A stretch of 64,000 nucleotides of DNA from Rhynochetos jubatus (GCA_027574665.1 CM050690.1:69049433-69113432); one strand, 5' to 3'. Positions 9,516-21,030 are shown, numbered from the stretch's first letter. The notes: generated from the sequence alone by a model not told the origin. A program made the numbers and translations.

Positions 9516-9696
9516 CTGGGAGGGGGTCCTGGCATTTCCCCTCCCGCATGCCGTTGGTCATTGCCCTCACGCTCAGGTCCCCTCTCCTAGCCCGCGCTGC
9601 AGGTACTGGGGGACAGGGACAAGGACCCCTGGGCCCAGGGGGTTCCTTGTCTCCAGCTGTAGCTGTGGCAGCAGCCCCTGCAGCCTCCAAGGCTCC
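9516..9696 (+). repeat. Duplicate of the 3890-4060 spacer block
   Basis: Shares long matches with 3890-4060, for example GCCTGGGAGGGGGTCCTGGC and the segment around GGTACTGGGGGACAGGGA. It shows that pieces of the gene A relic were copied within the unit before the unit itself was duplicated. L2 copy at 20,507-20,687. Confidence 0.75.
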
Positions 9697-10039
9697 CCGT
9701 GACTGAGGAGGGGAGCTCAACCTTCCGGCCAAGTTCTGGTGCGGTGGCCTGCACCTCTCGCTTCTCTTCCTTCTGTGTGGCGAACGGACAGAGCCTCAGC
9801 CCTGCGCACAAGCGGCCACTGCACACCTGCCTGACACTGCCGGCACTCCCCGACCCTTGCTTCTACCGTGCACCTCTGCTCCATGTGCCGTTGGAGCATG
9901 CCGAGCTCAGGCAGCAGCTCCACTGCCACCTCGGCCACCCCTGGGGTGTCTGCTCTCCGCAGGAACGGGGAGTCTTGAGAATTCCCAGTTCACACAAAGC
10001 CTCCCGCCGCCACCTGCCTCCCTCCGTCATACGCGGCAT

Positions 10040-10478
10040 CCTGACCTAAGAAGTTAGCTTGCGTTAGTATGGTGTGTAGCGTACATTAGCCTCAATTAGC
10101 TGGTGATGAATAGGACACTGTGCTGATTGAGGTCCCTCTTCCATGCACCTCAACCTTAAGGGACTGGTTGTTTATAGGACGAGTTATTTGAACACCTGGC
10201 AAGACAACTCTCCCATCGGCCACTGTAGCAACAGAACTAACTTGGAGGGTGTCCTGAAGCAAACTGCCTTCATTATAACCCTAAAAATGATGCCCATAGG
10301 CCCAGAAGCCCCTAGCCCAGGTGAAGAACCTTCTCCTGAGCATGCGTATTAGCTAAAACTAGATGGTGTATTGGTATGCAAATTCATAACCAATCAAGAC
10401 TGGGTAGGAGGTACTGATGTGTTAATGGGTATAAAAGATGTCACGGTGATGATTTCTTGTGTGCTTGATGGGTAGAAA
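10040..10478 (+). mobile_element. Candidate LTR-derived sequence upstream of gene A (L1)
   Basis: An AT-richer island inside GC-rich spacer with an ATGCAAAT octamer, CCAAT box and TATAAAAG spaced as in a retroviral U3. It ends abruptly where a gene A fragment begins. No second LTR or internal retroviral gene was seen next to it, so the assignment rests on promoter architecture and composition only. Confidence 0.35.
10376..10437 (+). promoter_or_regulatory. Candidate TATA promoter driving gene A copy 2
   Basis: Octamer ATGCAAAT at 10,376-10,383, CCAAT at 10,390-10,394 and TATAAAAG at 10,430-10,437, all in + orientation. A start site near 10,460 would give a leader running to the gene A 5' exon. 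Short units S1, S2 and the terminal unit lack this element immediately upstream. Confidence 0.45.
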
Positions 10479-10560
10479 ATCAGCCCCGCAGCTGTCTCAA
10501 GCCCTGCTGCCTGCCAAGGGGATGATGCTGCTCCGGCCCCAACCCACAACCCTCCACGGC
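10479..10560 (+). pseudogene. Fragment of gene A coding sequence in the promoter-proximal leader
   Basis: Similar to gene A 1199-1275: both share ATCAGCCCCGCAGCT followed by a diverged match through CTGCTGC and AACCCA. A small dispersed piece of the linker-coding region, out of context. L2 equivalent at 21,470-21,551. Confidence 0.6.
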
Positions 10561-11028
10561 TCCCCTCAGCCACTCTGGTCTCTCAGCCTCGCCTCTGCCC
10601 AGAACTCCAAAAGGGATGCAGTGCCGGGATGAGGCCTGATGGGAGCTGAGCGGGGGGATCACCCTCGTGCCGCCTGGCTGGGGGAGAGGGAGAGGAGGAA
10701 ACGCGCGAGAGGGAGCCAAGTGCTGCTGGGACCCCCGTGGGAGCCCAGGGGCCTGGCCAGCAGTGCTGAGGCGTGGGGGGAGCCTCCAGGGAGGCAGGAG
10801 GTGTCACCCTGTCAACCCTCTTGCCGCAGGTGCCGGGAGATGGCTGCCGCGGCCAGAGCGACCCGACAGGGCCCTGGGAAGACACGGCCGAGGCCTCGGT
10901 GCCTGGCGTGAAACACCGATGCCGGGCACAAGCCAGGAGATGGGGGGATGGAGTGGGCAGTGGCGCTGTGGGAACCCCAGACACGTGAGCTGGGGCTGCA
11001 GGGCTGCTGGGCCGAGGGTTGCCCATTG

Positions 11029-11038
11029 TGATGTCACC
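11029..11038 (+). promoter_or_regulatory. CRE-like motif, gene A copy 2
   Basis: TGATGTCACC, same placement as in copy 1. Confidence 0.3.
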
Positions 11039-11238
11039 GAGCGATGGAACGTCTCCAGGCATCAAGGCCCACCCAGCCGGCCCGTGCCCTCACTCCAGCT
11101 GAGCAGTCTGCGAGGCTGCACTGCTCACAGGAGCCCTGGTGCTTGGGTCCTGCTGGAGCAGCGGGAGGACTTTCCCCGGCCGGCCCTGCCAGCTGCAGGC
11201 AGCCGGGGCACCCAAGGGCCACACTCGCAGCAGCAGAG

Positions 11239-11359
11239 GTGAGCTGGGAGGGGAAAGCCCAACCTGGGGAGCTGGCAGGTTTCCTTCCTGAGCGGCCTGG
11301 GCCTTTCTTCCCCTCCCGCCTGGCCCAGTGACTGACTGCGGCCTCTCTCCCCTCTCCAG
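11239..11359 (+). other. Predicted 5' intron of gene A copy 2
   Basis: Same GTGAGC donor and CTCCAG acceptor as copy 1. Here the upstream frame is open from 10,667 through the donor and would join the RING frame, giving a hypothetical protein of about 641 residues if translated from there. Confidence 0.5.
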
Positions 11360-11444
11360 CGTGACACCGGCTGCTGCTGCAGCAGTGAGAGGGAGCGTCC
11401 CGACACCCCCAGCTCCCCACAGCCCACCGCAGCACGCGGAGAGG

Positions 11445-12713
11445 ATGGCTGCGGAGCGGGACAACCGCTGTCCAATATGCCTGGACAGCTGGGAGGAGCC
11501 CAGCTACACCATGCCCTGCCTCCACCGGTTTTGCTATCCGTGTATCCGGCGGTGGGCTCACAGTCGGCCCGAGTGCCCCCTCTGCAGGAGGAGGCTGACG
11601 TCCATCGTGCACTCGGTGCGGGGGGATGACAGATTTGAGGAGCATGTCATCCCACCGCGTGCCCCACTGGGACATCCTGGCCATCCCGCCGCCCTCCGCC
11701 TCCGCGCAGCTCTTGTGCGCAGACGCCGCCGCCATCCCTGGCTCTCACGCTTCCGGGAACACCTAGCACTGATCCAGCTCGCGATGCCCCGGCTGCGACA
11801 GGACCTGCAGCAGCAGATCTTCAGGGCTGGCAGGTCGGCAAGAGCAGCAGCACGGGCGCTCGTGGTGCCCACCCTGCAGCGCTTTGGCCTGGATGAGGAC
11901 AGCCTGGTCCGGATGCTGCAGATTGACCTGCGCCAGCACCCGAGGACCTTCGTCCGCCGGATGATTGACAGCATCGTGGACTGGTGTGGCTATGCGGCGC
12001 AGGGCTGGATGGGCCTGGGGGACCCCCATGATGCCGAGGAGCAGATCAGCCCCGCAGCTCATCCCAGTCCTGCCGCCTCTGAAGGGGAAGCTGCTGCACC
12101 CAACCCAGCCCCCTCCCACCATGAGGACAGGCAGGAGGCAGAAGAGGTCGTCCCCAGCACCCCATCAGCTGCCCTACACGGGTATCCCGGCAGCCCCTCC
12201 CCTGCCCCCGAACCCACCCGAGGGGAGCAGGAAGAGCCTCAGGACCACCCACAGGAGGCTGTGCCTGGGCCCAAAACTCCCAGCCAGGCCAGACAATGCT
12301 TCCCGCGGGGACGCCGGCAAGCCCCAAAGAGGAGGGCTGGTGGCCAGGAGGCCTCTTCCCTGCCGAACAAGAGGCCAGCCCGTCGGCAGGAAGAGCCGCA
12401 GGACCACCCACAGGAGGCTGTGCCTGGGCCCAAAACTCCCAGCCAGGCCAGACAATGCTTCCCGCGGGGACGCCGGCAAGCCCCAAAGAGGAGGGCTGAC
12501 AGCCAGGAGGCCACTTCCCTGCCGAACAAGAGGCCAGCCCGTCGGCAGGAAGAGCCGCAGGACCACCCACAGGAGGCTGTGCCTGGGCCCAAAACTCCCA
12601 GCCAGGCCAGACAACGCTCCCAGCGGGGACACCGGCAAGCCCCAAAGAGGAGGGCTGACAGCCAGGAGGCCACCTCACCACCAAGCAAGAGGCCAGCCCG
12701 CCGGCAACAGTAG
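11445..12713 (+). CDS. Gene A copy 2: TOPORS-like RING E3, three C-terminal repeats
   Basis: Predicted 422 residues. The RING and all eight zinc ligands are the same as in copy 1 (residues 9-47). Differences from copy 1: Ala to Gly just after the RING (RGDDRF), a 2-residue deletion in the LRLRLR stretch, loss of one Glu in EEQEIS, and one extra 53-residue basic repeat, giving three. All indels are in frame, which supports a maintained coding sequence. It lies between the LTR-like promoter upstream and gene B copy 2 downstream, same strand. Confidence 0.75.
   Translation: MAAERDNRCPICLDSWEEPSYTMPCLHRFCYPCIRRWAHSRPECPLCRRRLTSIVHSVRGDDRFEEHVIPPRAPLGHPGHPAALRLRAALVRRRRRHPWLSRFREHLALIQLAMPRLRQDLQQQIFRAGRSARAAARALVVPTLQRFGLDEDSLVRMLQIDLRQHPRTFVRRMIDSIVDWCGYAAQGWMGLGDPHDAEEQISPAAHPSPAASEGEAAAPNPAPSHHEDRQEAEEVVPSTPSAALHGYPGSPSPAPEPTRGEQEEPQDHPQEAVPGPKTPSQARQCFPRGRRQAPKRRAGGQEASSLPNKRPARRQEEPQDHPQEAVPGPKTPSQARQCFPRGRRQAPKRRADSQEATSLPNKRPARRQEEPQDHPQEAVPGPKTPSQARQRSQRGHRQAPKRRADSQEATSPPSKRPARRQQ
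12231..12710 (+). repeat. Coding 159-bp repeat, 3 units, gene A copy 2
   Basis: Units begin at 12,231, 12,390 and 12,549. The middle unit is a hybrid, with the first-unit sequence at its start and the last-unit ADSQEA at its end. This is the pattern expected from unequal crossing-over. Confidence 0.9.
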
Positions 12714-12822
12714 GAGCCTTCCCCAGGAGCTGATGAAACCATCACCGGACCAGCAGCTGGGACACCTGCCAGCCCCCGTGGGGAACAGGAGGCTGACATC
12801 TTTAGACTGTCTCTAGTGATTA

Positions 12823-12828
12823 AATAAA
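12823..12828 (+). terminator. Polyadenylation signal of gene A copy 2
   Basis: AATAAA 110 bp downstream of the stop, as in the other copies. Confidence 0.65.
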
Positions 12829-14627
12829 CCTGTAAGTGTACGAATGTAGTGAAAATAGTTGATTACTCCTCGTGACTGATTACTGCTTCTACACGTATCC
12901 ACCTCTGTGAACGCTAACATACACAGCCGGACAATAGCATATCGTGCGCCGACTGGGCTGGGCTCGATTCTCAGTCTCATCCTGGGCACCTGGCCAGCGT
13001 TCCGGGTGGAACCGATAATGGGAACATAACAGTTTGCAAGTTCACAGGATTTGTGCCCCCAAGGCTTACGGAAGGTGCTCATTACGTGCTCTAAAAGTGG
13101 GAGGGAGACCCTCGGGCTGACTCCCGAAGCCTCAGCGATGGGTGGACGCAGCGTGCAGGACCTTCCCAATTATCGCAATTCTCCAGGAGCCAGCTGCCAA
13201 GGGGCAGGAAAGGACCAGGAAAGGACTAGCAAGAAGTTTCTTTCTCCATCCCGTGCTTAGACCCTCTCTCAGACAGCCACTCCTGGCTATTTTGGGTAGA
13301 AGTCAGCCTGCTCCAGTATGGCCTTTTGTTCTCCAGTTGCATCCTGCAGGAGTCGCCATGTCTCACACCCTCCGTGGCACCTCACCACGCAGAGATCTGC
13401 AACACAGGTCGGGATTTGCGTAACCAGTGCGAAGGCTTGAGTTATCCATGAATTATACATGTGCTAATCAGGATGTAATTGATATTAGCTTTTCTTAAAC
13501 CCATGGATAAGCACACTCAACTGGTGTGAGGCAAACGGTATCCAAGAACTTTCTAACACTGCGATAGCACAGCCAGACACAGCAAAAAAAATCAGTTACA
13601 ACATAAGTGTCCTTGCCGACGTCCATCGCTCCATCAGTCCACAGTAATTTCATGACCCTGCGGTTCCCGTGAGATTCCCAAAGGAGTTTATGAAGGCAAG
13701 AGCATGGCTGTCCCCAACCAAAAAGCGGGAGGACAGCCACCTCCAGTGGCTGGAGGTGAGTACAGCTACCAGAACTGCAATAGCTGTGAAGCTGTGCCCA
13801 CTGCTGGATGCCTTCCTTTGTTAAGAAACTTTTAAAAAGTCAAATCCCAAACAAAAAAACCTATGGCCAAACCTATGGTCCGTCTTGCACTGCTGAGGGG
13901 AGCAGAGGAGGAGGGAAAGAAGAGGAGAAGTTTTGCTACAGCTGCTCCCCAACCAGCACCACCAGCTGGAGGAACAGGCATCCCTGCTACGGCCTAGTGG
14001 GCTCTGCCAAGTGGTCTCCCAGGCAGGGAGGTGTGATCCCAGATCCCAATTATGGAAACATTCCAGAGAACCTGCCAGGTCGTTGTAAGACTTTATGGTT
14101 CTTGTGAGCCTGTTTGGTGGAAAAGCAGCACACCTCGGTGCTCCCAGCTGTCCTCTCGGAACGTCCCCCTGGGAGTCCCGGGAAGGCACCTGTGCACATG
14201 CTCTTTCATCAGAGAGACCGCATGAAAGTGCTGAAGTCATCAACAGGCTGGAGGGACTTCCAGCTCCAGCAGAGCTACGTGTGGCACAAATCCAACCCCG
14301 CAGACTCGGCTGCTGTCGGCAGGCCTCTCGAATCCTGGACTGAACATCTACTGGGCTGCCCTCCACTGCCTCCCTAGGAACTCTGCGCTGGCGGCTCTAG
14401 TGCAGGGGGTGGAACGAGGCTCTTGCCGTGGGAAGTTTCCCTGGCTCTGCAAGAAACTGCAGCTTCTCCCCGCTGTTTCCAACCTGCCGCCACGGACACG
14501 CAAAGCTTCGCAGGCTGCTCCCGTCTGCTGCACACTGCTGAGGGAGGACCGGGATCTCACCCGCAAAAGCCAATGCCTCCAATTCCTTAGACCTAGCTAA
14601 TCCAAGGGGAACAGGAGGCCAACTCCC

Positions 14628-15503
14628 TTGGGGTTGGCCAGGAGGCTCTGGAGCGATAGTGCTGCTCCAGCCCTAAAGCAGCCTTTGCTCTGCCTGGCCC
14701 CAGGGCTCACCTCAGACCTTGCTGCAGCACGTGGCAGCGGTCATTTCAGGGGAGGCACAGGCAAGAGGTCCATGGCAGCCACAGGGGCTGGGGGCCGTCT
14801 CCAGGGTAGCGCCCTACAGTCTCCAGGTGCCCTCATAGCCCCTGCCATCCCAGAAGGAGCTTTTCCATCCCTTCCAAAGAGAGACCTCTGCCTGGGAGGG
14901 GGTCCTGGCATTTGCCCTCCCGCATCCCGTTGGTCATCACCCTCATGCTCAGGTTCCCTCTCCCAGCCCGCTCTGCAGGTACTGGGGGACAGGGATGAGG
15001 ACACCTGGGCCAGGGGGTTCCTTGCCTCCAGCTGTGGCTGTGGCAGCAGCTCCTGCAGCCTTCAAGGAGACAGCCAACACTCCCCGCAGGGTCTGCAGGA
15101 CCACCCAGAGGTGGCTGTGTCTTGGGCCTCCACTCCCAAGCCAGGGCAGAGAGTGCTCCACACAGTGACCCGGGCAAGCCCCAAAGAAGAGGGGGGCTGG
15201 CGGCCAGGAGGACACTTCCCTGCTGAACAAGAGGCCAGCGTCGGCTGCAAGAGCAGCAAGACCACCCAGAAGAGGCTGTGCCTGGGCCCTCCACTCCGAG
15301 CCAGGGCAGCCAATGCTCCCGGCGGGGACACCGGCAAGCCCCAAAGAGGAGGGCTGACAGCCCTTCCAAACCCCCAGTTCATGGCATGCTGTCCTCCACA
15401 AAGGGGACACCCCAAAGCCATATGGCCAGAGTTTGGTGGGGTGGGGGACTCCCTGGAGACCCCTCAGGCTAACAGCTCAGCGGCAGACCAAACCTGGCCC
15501 TGA
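14628..15503 (+). pseudogene. Gene A repeat relic in the L2 spacer
   Basis: L2 counterpart of 3625-4500, identical in translation over 291 codons. The open frame survived because the duplication is recent, not necessarily because of selection. Confidence 0.6.
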
Positions 15504-15642
15504 GAGGGTCTTACAGCCATGACCCCCGTGAGGCAGACAGGCACTTCTGCAGCAGAGCCTATCGCTGCTGGCCCTTCCTGGGGCACGTCTGCAGCGAGAC
15601 GCAGGTATGGGATGTCAGGGTTGGTGCAAGCAGCCCAGGAAG

Positions 15643-16463
15643 GCAGGAAACCGCTGCTGGCAGGCTCTGGGTGGGTTCAGAGGCAGGTGTTGGAGGGCCC
15701 TGAAGCAGAGTTTTGGTTGATATGGGGACCCTGGGGCACGTTTTGGCAACCAGTGGCAGGGTTGGGCATCTCTGGAGGTACTTGGGCATGAGTTGGGATC
15801 TTTGCAGTGCCTGGGACAGGCAACTGAGGCACTGGAAGTGCAGAGTTTTGTAGGGTTTTGGGGAAGTTTTAGGCTGACCTGAAGCAGGGTGCAGGGGTCT
15901 TTGGGAGAACTTGCACAAAGTTTGGGGTGACGGGGAATGCTGGGACAGCGTTCAGACGTGTTTGGGAGAGATCACAGGGGCCTGTGAAATTGTTTAATTG
16001 TGGGGTTTTATTGCGCACTGAGCCAGGTCTTACGGTCCTTGGGGCATTTTGGCAGACTTTGGGGTGTTTGGGGTCTGGGGAAACATCTCTGGAGGACCTG
16101 AAGCCGGCTTTGGGGTGTTTGGGGGCCCTAATGCGGGTTTGGAGGTGTATGGGGACTACTGGCCACAGTTTGAGGCTCTTCAGAAGCCCTCGTCATTCCT
16201 CGGGAGGTATTTTTGGTTTCCTGGGGCACACCTTGGGAGTTTCGGAAAATGAGGCAGGTCTGGAGTCTTGAGGGTCACTAGGGAAGTTGTGCAGCTTTCA
16301 GCATTGCTAGGAGATCTTGTGGCAGCGTCTGGGATCCTGTGGGGGTTTTGGGGAGGTTTCCCAGTGTCTTGAAGGAGGGCGAGTGCTGCTTGAGGGTCTG
16401 GGCGAATTTTTGGATTCTTTGAGGACAATTGGGCAGGATACAAGGGCTTTTTGCTTCACAAAA
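15643..16463. repeat. Degenerate G/T-rich minisatellite (L2)
   Basis: Counterpart of 4640-5460 with the same clustered GGGG tracts near 16,041-16,080. Confidence 0.6.
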
Positions 16464-16562
16464 CACATTGCAGACGAAGGAAGCCCATTTCTCGGACCGC
16501 TCCTCTCTTCCATGAGGAAAGGCTGAGAGAACTGGGACTGGTCAGCCTGAACAAGAGAGGGC

Positions 16563-17063
16563 TCAGGGGCACCAGCCTCTCACCAGGTTGCTCCAAGCCT
16601 CATCCAGCCTGGCCTTGAACACTTCCAGGGATGGGGCATCCACAGCTTCTCTGGGCAACCTGTTCCAGTGCCTCACCACCCACACAGTAAAAAGTTTCTT
16701 CCTTACACCTATATCTAAATCTACCCTCATGCAGTTAAAAGCCATTACCCCTTGTGCTGTCACTACAGGCCCTTGTACAAAGCCCCCCTCCATCTTTCTT
16801 GTAGGCCCCTTCAGGTACTGGAATATTGCTATAGGGTCTCCCCGAGCCTTCTGTTCTCCAGGCTGAACAAGCCCAACTCTTTCAGCCCTTCCTCACGGGA
16901 GAGGTGCTGCAGCCCTCTGAGCATCTTCGTGGCCTCCTCTGGACTCACTCCAACAGGTCCACAGCCTTCTTATGTTGGGGGCCCAAAGCTGGATGCAGTA
17001 CTCCAGGTGGGGTCTCACGGGAGCAGAGTAGAGGGGGAGAATCGCATGAAGCAGGGGCTTTAG
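16563..17063 (-). mobile_element. CR1: CR1 LINE 3' fragment, minus orientation (L2)
   Basis: Counterpart of 5560-6060, again joined head to head to a short + strand CR1 piece at 16,511-16,573. The insertion predates the unit duplication. Confidence 0.85.
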
Positions 17064-17122
17064 CCCTTTGCAGCGCCTGTCCTCACCGGGCAGCAGTTGG
17101 GGCGCAGTCCCAGAGACCCCTG

Positions 17123-17154
17123 TGATGTCACCGGCGGGCGTTTGTGATGTCACC
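17123..17154 (+). promoter_or_regulatory. Paired CRE-like motifs upstream of gene B copy 2
   Basis: TGATGTCACC at 17,123-17,132 and 17,145-17,154, unchanged from copy 1. Confidence 0.35.
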
Positions 17155-17667
17155 CAACCCCACTGCTCTTCAGCAGCCGCAGGCTCTGTCCCGGCACATT
17201 TGGTCCAGGCCTCCTGTGAGCGCACACACACGGTGGGCAACCTCCAGGACTGTGACGTCCGCTGCGAGTGCTGCCTTTGGGCACAGACTGGGCTGGTGTG
17301 GGTACTGTGGGTCCCACACGGCGGCTCTGCCAGGGCTGTGGGCTTAAGCAGGGTGCCAGGGCCCTTGGTACCACTGAAGGCTCCCAGACAGCTCCTCCGC
17401 TTTCACGGATCGCCTCCTGCAGGTCCCCTGTGGTAATTGGATGCACGCTGGCTTTCTGGGGGGAGTGCAGGGGGTAGGGGGGTCCTGTGGTGGGAGCTCA
17501 ATGTACCTCGGGGGAGACACAGGGGGCAGGCACATGTGGAGCCTGTGGGACTGGCTGGCCACTTGCCAGAGGCCCTTACCTCCCCTCTCTCACCACTTTC
17601 TGGGCTGTGGCTGTTGCAGTCCTGGCGCCAGAGAAGCTCAGGCGCGTCGCACATCTCTTTGCAGGAC

Positions 17668-18474
17668 ATGGCGTCAGGTGCCGAGCAGGCTCTGCAGGAC
17701 AGCGGCTCTGCCACGATGGCCAGCACGAGCCAGCAGCAGCAGGCAGGGCAGCAGGCAGGGCAGCCGGAGGCAGCTGCAGATGGCCTGTGCCCCATCTGCC
17801 TGGAAAATATGGACAATGCTGCCCACCCCGACGCCTGCTGCCACACCTTTTGCTTTGCGTGCATCCAGCTGTGGGAGTACCTGACAGGTGCCTGCCCCCT
17901 CTGCAAGCAGCCGTTCAGCCGCATCCTGTGCGTGCCAAGGATGGCGTCAGGTGCCGAGCAGGCTCTGCAGGACAGCGGCTCTGCCACGATGGCCAGCACG
18001 AGCCAGCAGCAGCAGGCAGGGCAGCCGGAGGCAGCTGCAGATGGCCTGTGCCCCATCTGCCTGGAAAATATGGACAATGCTGCCCACCCCGACGCCTGTT
18101 GCCACACCTTTTGCTTTGCGTGCATCCAGCTGTGGGAGTACCTGACAGGTGCCTGCCCCCTCTGCAAGCAGCCGTTCAGCCGCATCCTGTGCGTGCCAAG
18201 GATGGCGTCAGGTGCCGAGCAGGCTCTGCAGGACAGCGGCTCTGCCACGATGGCCAGCACGAGCCAGCAGCAGCAGGCAGGGCAGCAGGCAGGGCAGCCG
18301 GAGGCAGCTGCAGATGGCCTGTGCCCCATCTGCCTGGAAAATATGGACAATGCTGCCCACCCCGACGCCTGCTGCCACACCTTTTGCTTTGCGTGCATCC
18401 AGCTGTGGGAGTACCTGACAGGTGCCTGCCCCCTCTGCAAGCAGCCGTTCAGCCGCATCCTGTGCGTGCCAAGG
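17668..18474 (+). repeat. Three tandem RING modules in gene B copy 2
   Basis: Same organisation as in copy 1 with one 12-bp step fewer in module 1, showing that the linker length is still changing between copies. Confidence 0.95.
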
Positions 18475-18786
18475 GTGGCCAACACCCAGGAGCAGACAGC
18501 CGGCTTGTCCACCCCTCGGCAGAGGACTGCGGCCAGGAAGAGGGCACGCAGCAGGTCCCCGCAACGGCACTACAGCTTGCGCCCAAGGCCCACCAACAAC
18601 AGGCCTGACGCTGGGAGAAGGGGGCGTGCGGGGAGGAGCCGAGCGGCCCCGCGGGACGCAGCTCCAAGGGCCTCCAACACCTCTGCCCGACAGGCTGCGA
18701 GGGCGCGCCCAGCCAGGCGTGCCGACAGACGGCAGCGTCAGGGTGCTGGCGCTGCGAGCTCACCTTATCAGCTTCGGCAGCGTTGA
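17668..18786 (+). CDS. Gene B copy 2: triple-RING E3-like protein
   Basis: Predicted 372 residues, 4 fewer than copy 1 because the first module has one QAGQ step less (modules of 273, 261 and 273 bp starting at 17,668, 17,941 and 18,202). All three C3HC4 RINGs keep their eight ligands. Two substitutions from copy 1 lie in the tail: Ser to Leu in the TAGLST motif and Cys to Arg near the C-terminus. The splice acceptor before the start and the polyadenylation signal 3 bp after the stop are conserved. It reads in the same direction as gene A, about 5 kb downstream of gene A copy 2. Confidence 0.75.
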   Translation: MASGAEQALQDSGSATMASTSQQQQAGQQAGQPEAAADGLCPICLENMDNAAHPDACCHTFCFACIQLWEYLTGACPLCKQPFSRILCVPRMASGAEQALQDSGSATMASTSQQQQAGQPEAAADGLCPICLENMDNAAHPDACCHTFCFACIQLWEYLTGACPLCKQPFSRILCVPRMASGAEQALQDSGSATMASTSQQQQAGQQAGQPEAAADGLCPICLENMDNAAHPDACCHTFCFACIQLWEYLTGACPLCKQPFSRILCVPRVANTQEQTAGLSTPRQRTAARKRARSRSPQRHYSLRPRPTNNRPDAGRRGRAGRSRAAPRDAAPRASNTSARQAARARPARRADRRQRQGAGAASSPYQLRQR

Positions 18787-18788
18787 CG

Positions 18789-18794
18789 AATAAA
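18789..18794 (+). terminator. Polyadenylation signal of gene B copy 2
   Basis: AATAAA starting 3 bp after the stop codon. Confidence 0.6.
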
Positions 18795-19320
18795 GACCCA
18801 GAAACTTCTCAGAGTGTCTTTCTTTCCAAAGCCAGGCACAAGGCACTGCAGGCAATGCCTTCCAGCAGGCTCTCAACAGGCCAGGAAAGCAAAAGGGGAG
18901 AACGTCCTGGGGTGTGCAGTGAACTTCTCGGATGGAAATGCTGCAAGAGAGCCCCTTTCGCTCCCACGCCGCCAGCCTCTCCCTTCCCAGCACCGGAGCA
19001 AGGCTGTCCAAGACCCTTGACCATCAGCAGGGCCGCCGGTCCTGAGGCAAAGCCAGGGGCCACGGACACAGGCCGTGCTGACAGCCCTCTCCCTGCTGGT
19101 GCCTCCACCCGCAAATGGCTCCCGGCACCCTCTAGCCACAGCCCTCTCAGCCTTCCCCTGACACCGCTCCACAACAGCGGCCCAACCCCGCCAGCCCCAA
19201 AGCCCGCGGCCACGGCTGGCAGGCAGGAGGGGGTTGCTCTTCTCTTGTGGGGACAGGCCTGCTGCACGAAGGACATGGCAGGTGACGGAGACCATCCCTT
19301 TTGAAACCAACAAGAAACTC

Positions 19321-19711
19321 TGGCAGGTTTTGGGATATGTGGGGTTTGGTGAAAGGCTTGGGACAGTGTTTGGACCCTTTGGAATGGCCTGGGAGAGGTC
19401 TGAGAAGCTTGGAAGCAGGGTTTAGGGTGTTTGGGGCCACTCGGGACCTTTTATGTGGGTCTCTGGGGGCACTTGGCTATGATTTGAGATGTTTTGCTGG
19501 CCCGAGAGCGAGGTTTCAGGGTGTTTGGGGAAGTGGACTTGGGACCTGGAGGCAGAGTTTGGGGAGTCTGGGGGCTGTAGGACAAGGGTGGGCTTGTTTG
19601 GTGGCTCCTGGAAAGGACCTGATGCTGCTTTGTGGCCTTGACGAAAGTTCTGACAGAACTCGGTAGCAAAATAGGGGGTGTGGTCGCTGGGGGAGGACTT
19701 TCACGGCTCGG
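19321..19711. repeat. Second degenerate G/T-rich minisatellite (L2)
   Basis: Counterpart of 8330-8720. Confidence 0.5.
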
Positions 19712-20506
19712 TAACAGGGTTTGGACACAGAACTCTGGACGCCAGAGCTGTGGTGCACGTGAGCACCTCTCCAAGCCCTTGGCCACTGCCACAGGCACTC
19801 CCCGGGCCCATGCAGCACAGCCACCTGGCCACCTGTGTTGGGCAAGGGGTCCTCGGTCCCACCTCACTGACTCTTTTCTACAGCTTCCATGGCCTCTTGC
19901 AGGTGGGTTTGTTTATTGTGGAGTGCCTGGGCGAGAGAAGAGCCCATGTGGCCACTGCAGCCTTCCTCCAAAGCCTCCATGCCATGCCCTTGTGCACCCC
20001 TCCAAGCCCTTGGCCTCACGGCAGGTCCCGTCTCCGCTCTTCCTGTCCCCACAGCTGCTCCTCCAGCTGGGGTGAGCCCTATTTCTCCTGCAAAGCAATG
20101 AGCACACACAGGGCAGGGTGGCTGGGCTGTGACCTGGGGACACCCGACCCTCTCTGATGCTGCTGCTGAGCCCACTCGCTGCCTACCCCCGGCTCCAGGG
20201 CTCCGGGACACCAGGTGGTGTCTCACGAGGCACAGGGAAGGGATGGACCCTGGCACTGATGCCTTCCTTAGCCACACCGCTGCCTGAACTTGCTGGGCTG
20301 CACGGCTCCAGCACTGACACCCGTCCCTGGCACTGCCAGGCTGCATCCACCTCACCCCGCTACCTCGTCCAGCTCTGTCAGCCTAGTGGCTCTCTCCTCC
20401 TTCCCTGCCTGCAAGTGCTCCTGCAGGAGAGGGAGGCGACTGGAGCACCAAGCAGGACACTGGGGAAGTGGGGGAGAGGGAGGTGGCACTCCTGTGAGAC
20501 CTCTGC

Positions 20507-20687
20507 CTGGGAGGGGGTCCTGGCATTTCCCCTCCCGCATGCCGTTGGTCATTGCCCTCACGCTCAGGTCCCCTCTCCTAGCCCGCGCTGCAGGTACTGG
20601 GGGACAGGGACAAGGACCCCTGGGCCCAGGGGGTTCCTTGTCTCCAGTTGTAGCTGTGGCAGCAGCCCCTGCAGCCTCCAAGGCTCC
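20507..20687 (+). repeat. Duplicate spacer block (L2 copy of 9516-9696)
   Basis: Same block, also similar to 14,893-15,063. Confidence 0.7.
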
Positions 20688-21030
20688 CCGTGACTGAGGA
20701 GGGGAGCTCAACCTTCCGGCCAAGTTCTGGTGCGGTGGCCTGCACCTCTCGCTTCTCTTCCTTCTGTGTGGCGAACGGACAGAGCCTCAGCCCTGCGCAC
20801 AAGCGGCCACTGCACACCTGCCTGACACTGCCGGCACTCCCCGACCCTTGCTTCTACCGTGCACCTCTGCTCCATGTGCCGTTGGAGCATGCCGAGCTCA
20901 GGCAGCAGCTCCACTGCCACCTCGGCCACCCCTGGGGTGTCTGCTCTCCGCAGGAACGGGGAGTCTTGAGAATTCCCAGTTCACACAAAGCCTCCCGCCG
21001 CCACCTGCCTCCCTCCGTCATACGCGGCAT

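Larger units (their letters stand above)
1..10853 (+). repeat. Long tandem unit L1 of the RING-gene amplicon (left edge cut by window)
   Basis: The sequence at position 1 recurs at 10,854 and 21,845, so the window opens inside a tandem array. L1 carries gene A (592-1710) and gene B (6665-7795), both on the + strand, with long spacers. It differs from L2 at scattered single bases, by one 159-bp repeat in gene A, by two small in-frame indels in gene A and by one 12-bp unit in gene B. Spacer and coding DNA are equally similar, which points to very recent duplication or gene conversion. The true unit boundary is arbitrary because the array is head to tail. Confidence 0.95.
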
